DNA of 64,000 bases, taken from contig CM055618.1 in NCBI GenBank assembly GCA_029379385.1, forward strand, positions 9,744,134 through 9,808,133, in the 5' to 3' direction. Below, one piece after another: positions 58,082-64,000 of the stretch (within the stretch, counting starts at the first letter, position 1; the number at the start of each line of letters is the position of its first letter). Under the pieces are notes generated by a model. It saw only the letters and a program-made list of their open reading frames with translations, searched no databases and had not been told where the DNA came from. This stretch comes from Quillaja saponaria (lineage: Eukaryota; Streptophyta; Magnoliopsida; Fabales; Quillajaceae). The position numbers and the translations under genes were made by a program.

Positions 58082-60484
58082 AGATGTACTGGGTCTACTC
58101 TAACTCTTGATCTAGATCCATAAACACATGCAGGAGATATGTCTGTTGAAGATTAATTACTAATTGATTTGTTATTGCTATAGGGTAGTGATTGAAAGCC
58201 CAATTTGGTTCCTTTTCTTCATGTGGTTTGTTTTGTTTGTTTCTGTTTCAGTTCATTCAGGAATCAATTATTGCCTTTTTATTAAGAAATTGTTTAGCGG
58301 ACTAAGGACTGTTGTGTAAATGTTCATGCATGTGGGTTGGTTTGTTTTGATTTGTGGTTTAGTCTCTGAATCATACTGTTTTCATTTTTGTCACTTCAAC
58401 ATTTTTCTGAAGATAAAACTCAAAAAATCACAACAATAAATGCACGAGACGAATATAAAACAGAGTTGCACGTAACTCCCGTGAATGAAAGGAACAAAAA
58501 TGAATTTATAAGAAATATTTGAAAACAAAATTTTAAAATGGTAAATGGTATGCTTTAAAAATATAATCTTAAAAAATAGTGTAAAACAAAGTTTCACACC
58601 TGTACGGGGAGAGAGTTCTATCCTCTATCTCCTTTAATGAGAGTACGTGTCTTCTCTTTAATCTCAAACCTGGCGCAATATATTAACTTGCTCTGGGGTC
58701 TCCACCCTGCCGTCTCATCCTCTCAGTTCATCTGCAGTTACAAAACCAATGAAATTAAGCCACAAAAATCAGTAAATCAAGTTTCAATTCATAATACCAC
58801 TAAAATAAAGGGATCAGTCATGGAAAAGACGTCGATGGAGGAACTAGACCAATTTTTTAAATAACATCTAATTCATCAGAAAAAACTATAATTTATATTT
58901 AATTTTATCTCAAAAATTATAACTTCAAATTTAAATTTTTTTTCAAGTGGACTGATTTCATCGACAACCAAAATTTTTATCACCTGACTTTAAAATTTAG
59001 TTAGAATTCTTGTGAATTTGAGTTGGTTGGTTCTGATTTATTCTAAATACAGTCGGTGCGTTTTAGAAGTTGATGGCAATCAGATACTGAATTTAAATGT
59101 ATGCTGCTATGGCTCGGGGGTACGTACACACAGTCAGCAATTGCAGCGATAAAAAGCAAGATTAGTAATTCAAGGGTAATATAGTCTTATTCTAAATATG
59201 TAATATATGCTGGGGATATGTACACTGCTCATGTATTGAGCTTCGGAAACAAAATATTTGTGGACCCCACATGGGTCCATCAGTCTCTTGCTTGTTGTCC
59301 TGCATACAAGTTGTAACAGTCAAATAATATTTCCTCAGCGGTCAGTCCAACCTAGTTCGCTACTATCAATTGCTGGTCGTTTACGTGTTTGTCGCTGATA
59401 TGATTATTTAAATTTGAAGAACTTTATGTTCTTATATAAAAAATACAATTATGCTACTATTAATAACTTATTTTTATTTACAAGTTTATTATCACTATAC
59501 ACAAAATGTAAATTCTAACTCCATATAATAAAATAGGCTTAAAAAGGAAATATAATACACAATAAGTTTAATTGGGCAATTATTAAAAACTACTAGTTAG
59601 TTGGTTGTTTACTAAATAATTAAAAAGTATATGATTTTATGGGAATATACAAATTTTTATAAAATAAACATATTTGTTGGATTTGATCGGATTAATAAAA
59701 TAGGCTTAAAAAGAAAATACAATACACAATAAATTTAGTTGGGTTGAAATAAAAACTATAAGTTACTTGGACGTTGATTACGTAATTAATAATATATAAT
59801 TTTTTAAAAAATACACATAAATTGTTGGATTTGGTCAGACAAATCCAATCTAAAAACATTTTAGTAAAACAAAAATGTAAATCAATTCATTCCCAACGAT
59901 AATATTTCTAATCCAAACCGACCACCGATTTGGATAGACTTAATGGATTGGAATGACCCGGTCATGAACATCCCTAACTGAGATAATGATGTGAAGATTA
60001 TAGGAAACCTATCCAAAGTTCCCAACTAAAAGTCAGCATGTCTTCCAACTGAGCCAAGGTTGAAAATAATAAAATTGTTTATGTGGCAACTAATCCCAAG
60101 TGACACCAGGGTTAGGGGATAAAGGTGTCTAATCGTCTTATTTAATTCCCAGGGTTGGGCAAATCATAATTCTTATCTAAATAAGTGCACTACAAATTGC
60201 ACTACACAATTGTCTAAGGGAGCCATAATTACAATAATGAAATATTCGTAATTCATTTAGTTAATAATATCTTTTTAGTACAGCCTACAAATTAATAAAG
60301 CTAAAGCTAGAAAGTAGACACAAAACTAACATGTAAAATCTAATAGAGTTGTAACCAAACAGGTCCTTAAAAACTACATATGTTTTGTTTACAAATGTCC
60401 CAATCCCAAAGAAGCTGTATCTGCACTACGTACCATATGTTCTTCTTCTAAGTTCTAACACCTCAGTACTTGGCCATGTCTTGA
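58082..60484. other. Intergenic; possible 3' part of the stem-loop transcript, then AT-rich DNA
   Basis: From 58,082 to about 58,400 the T-rich, moderately complex sequence may belong to the stem-loop transcript or its intron. Farther right it is AT-rich. A 167-bp tandem duplication lies at 59,527-59,845. The HIPP 3' region begins near 60,400. No protein gene is supported. Confidence 0.45.
59527..59845. repeat. 167-bp imperfect tandem duplication
   Basis: Copy 1 runs from 59,527 and copy 2 from 59,694. Both start AATAAAATAGGCTTAAAAA, share the AATACACAATAA block, and end in TTGTTGGATTTG(A/G)TC. The sequence is non-coding. Confidence 0.8.
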
Positions 60485-61158
60485 TTACATGATTGAACAT
60501 GCATTAGTGTTTTCATCACTGAACATGGTCGTGAATTTCTCGTCCGGTGCATCCGGGTTTGGGAGAGCTTGCACGACGTTCCTCACATAACCGGCCGGAG
60601 CCTTCTTGTCATAAGCCTGAGCTGCATAAGGATAAGCCACCAAGTTATATGGAATGTATGGCCAAAACTCAGCTCTCTTCTTCCCTGTCCTCCTTATTTT
60701 CTTTAACACCTTGTTGGGTTCCACATAACCAGTTACTGTCACCCTGCTCTCTTTTCGGTTTACCTCCACTGACTTTGCACCTAAATTAATTGTTTCCAAG
60801 AAAATAAAAATAAGAATTAAATAGCTAAAACCTTCGTTAGTAAGAAATAATAAGTAATAAAAGTGAGAGAGTGAGAGAGTAATGAACCTTTGATGTTGGT
60901 AACAGCATATTTAACCTTTCTTTCACACCCATCACAATCCATTTTCACTTTGATCTCCACTGTCTAAACAACAAAGTTAAAAGAAATTGTTAGATATTTG
61001 AAATAAATATGCAAAACTAACAATGAAGATGATAAAGCCCATATTTGAGAGTTTCATGAACAAACCTGCCATGGTTTGCGTTTCTTCAGCTTCAGGGTAC
61101 TTTTGGAAACAGTGAAATAATCGGAAACATAATCCGATATTTTATCCAGAATACCCAT
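60485..61158 (-). CDS. HIPP, short HIPP20-27-like form, 154 aa
   Basis: Exons 61066-61158, 60888-60963 and 60485-60780 (465 bp); GT-AG introns at the same places as in the 45,564 gene. The N-terminus is MGILDKISDYVSDYF, seven residues longer than its paralogue. The HMA domain (about 32-98) has MDCDGC with Cys41 and Cys44. Then come GKKRAEFWPYIPYNLVAYPY and CSIM (151-154). It shares most of the last exon with the 146-aa protein, and a Lys insertion (GKKRAEFW against GKRAEFW) separates them. Likely a membrane-anchored metal-binding protein. Both paralogues keep all motifs, so both look functional. Confidence 0.93.
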
Positions 61159-63423
61159 CGATGTATCAAATAATTTTGCTAATTAACCCTTCTTTCTTCA
61201 AAGATAAGCACAATTAAATAGTGTTTTTCACTCTTCTATTTAGTGTTGATGATGATGATGATGATTCACAGCTATACTACAATAACTATGTACATATATA
61301 TATATACAAGAGAAGTAGTCACAACTCACAACACCAGCTGGATTTTTGGGTTATTAGCTTTTGCTTTCTACTTGGTTTAGCCAATTGAAATGAAACAATT
61401 TTTAAAAGACGTGCCGCCATTAGTAAAATTGTTTTATGTCAGAAGCTATATTATGTTATTTTGAAAAAGTTGTGTGGTTAAAATTTGCCTAATTATATAC
61501 ACTACCAGAAATGCATGATAATGACTTGATTTTGCCAGACAATTAGACACTTGGGGTCTTCGAGCTACTTTGCACCTCAAGTAAGTAATTAATTAATGAG
61601 AGTCTTGTCATAGTGGTTTTGTTTATTTGACAAAGTATAATAATCAATTGAGCTATCTTCAAGTTGTTTTCTTGCACCCAAAGAAAGAAACGGGATAGAA
61701 CCTATTACCAAGTGCTTTTTTATCTTTCTGTTTGTTTTTTTCCCTATAATATTTTAAAAACTTGGAATATCGACCCACATTTTTTTTATTTTATAAGTTG
61801 GAGAAGAGGGTCATGTATACGCAGTACTAGCATCGTCCTCTCAGAGCAACTGTCCTAGTTGACCCTCAACAGTAGCTGTCGCTTTGGCTTCTCTTTGATT
61901 CAATCCAGATCCACTCCATCCACTGACAAGAGGTAAAATAATTTCACAATACATACTTGGACTCAATTAATTTCTTAAATGAATCCCACCCAGTCGTAGA
62001 CTCTGGTGAGTTTGGAATCTTCAAAAAATTATAAAATTTATAAACTCAACATTTTTTTTATGTTGTAGTGAATGAAATTGAGCAGAATTTAAATGACATT
62101 TATTTTTGAAATTTATATTTTCTTTGATTTTAAATTTCATATTAATTAAATTAGATTTTATTTTATAAAATTTATTTGAGATAAATTATTATTTTGACTC
62201 ACCTTAAATGATATTTATATCTTTAATATTATACATTATTTTAAATTTAGATAAATTGATTAAAGGTCCACAACATTTTATTTCACATAGTCACTTGACC
62301 AACTTTAAATTTGTTTTTCTAACTTTTTCTTTGTTTATTGAACAACAATTGATATCTCATCTTTGTATTTTAAATTCAATGAGAGTTTTATCAAAAAAAT
62401 TGAGAGTAGCCTGAGAAAAATACTCAAACTAAAATGTATTTTTACTTATTCAAAATAAAAGAATTATAATGAATTTTATAAGTGTAGTTTTTATTCTAAA
62501 CACAAACTTCATTTTAAATGAACTGAATTGTAAAATTTATTTAAAATAAAATAAATTTATTTTGTATTTTGTTCCAATTAATAAATTTATTTATAGCTAA
62601 AAGTAAATACAAGAGAACTTGATTATAATTTACCAAAAATAAGAAATGAGGAAACTTCAAAAAATAAAAAATGAAGAATTCTTTTTTATTACTTTTAGGC
62701 GAATTTTCTTTTCTAATTGATAATTGATTATTTCATTGCATTAGACTGGTTCATCTAAAAATGACACCAAAATTTTAGACTTTTTCATGTCTTCAAATTT
62801 GCAAAGATTAAATCATCTACGATTATACTTTCACTGATATCCTATATTCTCATGTTTTATTTTATTTTGTTAATCATCATCTTATCATTTTTTTCCTATG
62901 TTAGAATGAGGAAGAGTGGCTCTTAAAAGAAGAGATTCTAGTTAATTTCATCAGTTAACAGTCAATGTCAGTAACATTCAAGTAAATAGTAAGAACCCAT
63001 CACAAACTTCCCACAATACGTACAAAGGTACAAGAAGTGGATTTTCCAACGTATTCTTTATTTGAAAAGATGGACATGAACTCATGAAGTAATTTTCCTC
63101 CTAAATTGAAAATGGAATCGATAGTTTTCATCTTTAACCCCTATTCTTCTTTTATTTATATTTTTAAACCACAATGCATTAATATTTTTCACTCAGGTCC
63201 ATAATAAAATTCAGCAAAACCGTCTAACAACCTTCCTTAACGAAGCTACAAATGTTTCCATTTCATCAAATCGTGCCATGCCGCGTGTCCAATAATTTCC
63301 CGCCAAACACTTTCCTGCCACTCACATACATACATACTTTCTGCTCCAACCCAGAAATCCAGACCCAGACTCACAAGAAGGAGAATTGTTCATCAATATC
63401 AAGATCAAGATCAAGCTCCATCA
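61159..63423. other. Intergenic; no gene supported
   Basis: The left part is the HIPP leader, with a GATGAT repeat around 61,246-61,264. The centre (61,900-62,900) is AT-rich without coding signal. The last 200 bp before 63,424 is the promoter and CT-rich leader of the fasciclin-like gene; AAGATCAAGATCAAG repeats occur just before the start codon. Confidence 0.5.
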
Positions 63424-64000
63424 ATGGCTTCCTTAATCCTCATCTCTCTCACCCTCATATCTCTCTTCTCTCTCTCCTTTTCACTCCCCTCGTCAATCAT
63501 TCTCGATGCTGCCGAGATTCTATCTGATTCGGGCTTTTCATCCATGGCTGTATCTCTCGAGCTCGCTTCTCAAACCTTAAGCCCGCAGACTCGTTCTCTG
63601 ACCATCTTTGCTCCTTCAGAGACTGCTTTTCAGCAATCTTCTCAGCTTCCACTCTCTCTCCTTCAATATCATCTCCTCCCACACGCTTTCTCCTCCCAAA
63701 GCCTCAAATCTCTACCGTACGGTGCCAAGATTTCGACTCTGCTTCCCGGTCACTCTCTGATCGTCACCACTTCGAATTCTTATGATATAATGTCAATCAA
63801 CAATGTTACAGTCAATGGTTCACCGATTTATGGTGATGGGGCTTTGATAATCTTCGCGACTGAGAAATTCTTCGATCCCTACTTTCAGATTACAGGGAAA
63901 ATTCGGAACCCTAGTTCGAATCTTGGTTGCATTTTACCGAAGAAGAATAATGGGGTTCGGTTTTCTGAAGCTTATTCATTTGATAAAGCATGTGGGGCGC
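63424..64000 (+). CDS. Fasciclin-like arabinogalactan protein (FLA19/20/21-type), 5' part
   Basis: The open frame runs from ATG at 63,424 to the window end without a stop (192 codons plus one base). It starts with a signal peptide (MASLILISLTLISLFSLSFS), followed by a fasciclin domain. The H1 motif is SLTIFAPSETAF, then LLQYHLLPHAF, then INNVTVNGSPIYGDGALIIFATEKFFDPYF, the usual end of the domain. Several Asn-X-Ser/Thr sites are present; AG-type Pro-rich glycomodules are not seen in the part available. Layout and lack of Pro-rich linkers recall the Arabidopsis FLA19-21 group. Such proteins are secreted to the cell wall/plasma membrane and affect cell adhesion and wall structure. The frame is cut by the window, so later introns, a second domain or a GPI signal cannot be judged. 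Confidence 0.88.
   Translation, partial: MASLILISLTLISLFSLSFSLPSSIILDAAEILSDSGFSSMAVSLELASQTLSPQTRSLTIFAPSETAFQQSSQLPLSLLQYHLLPHAFSSQSLKSLPYGAKISTLLPGHSLIVTTSNSYDIMSINNVTVNGSPIYGDGALIIFATEKFFDPYFQITGKIRNPSSNLGCILPKKNNGVRFSEAYSFDKACGA

Noticed and set aside
63252..63527. 91-codon frame overlapping the fasciclin-like gene
   Set aside because: Wrong frame. The +1 frame from 63,424 gives the signal peptide and fasciclin motifs.
1..64000. CRISPR arrays, rRNA, canonical tRNA genes, organellar insertions
   Set aside because: Looked for and not seen; the short repeats present are microsatellites or transposon subterminal motifs.

Overview
The window is nuclear DNA from a flowering plant, most likely a rosid eudicot. 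It is AT-rich, its genes have GT-AG introns, much of it is transposon debris, and every recognisable gene is plant-specific or has a close plant form. I cannot name the species.

Layout. Positions 1-11,700 are a nest of old transposable elements. One decayed hAT transposase gene, on the minus strand, is spread over about 10.5 kb. It is split by three LTR-type insertions, two of which have exact 5-bp target-site duplications. Positions 15,480-16,432 hold an R2R3-MYB of the C2 repressor type. A long AT-rich gap with CACTA-type ends follows. Positions 22,956-26,183 hold an LPR1-type multicopper oxidase. Then come a MULE-type element (26,685-27,676) and an RTE-like LINE remnant (about 29,740-30,440). 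Three heavy-metal-associated isoprenylated plant proteins (HIPPs) lie on the minus strand at 32,989-34,659, 45,564-46,436 and 60,485-61,158. The last two are close paralogues. The space between the first two holds a hAT MITE, a Harbinger MITE and AGCTCG-rich repeats. A nine-exon CWF19-like spliceosome gene occupies 48,421-54,692 on the plus strand. A TATA box and two very similar long stem-loops at 57,654-58,081 look like a small non-coding RNA locus. A fasciclin-like arabinogalactan protein starts at 63,424 and runs off the window.

The genes do not form one pathway. LPR1 (iron oxidation and phosphate sensing in the root wall) and the three HIPPs (metal binding at membranes) share a metal theme, but plant gene order rarely reflects function. 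I reconstructed exons by hand from splice sites and family conservation, and all coding lengths sum to whole codons.

The items most worth a second look are the tandem stem-loops, whose 5' arms resemble the miR3954 core; the transposon nest with its reconstructed order of insertion; a non-canonical GC-AG intron next to an in-frame 102-bp exon duplication in the CWF19-like gene; and several elements with clean target-site duplications.
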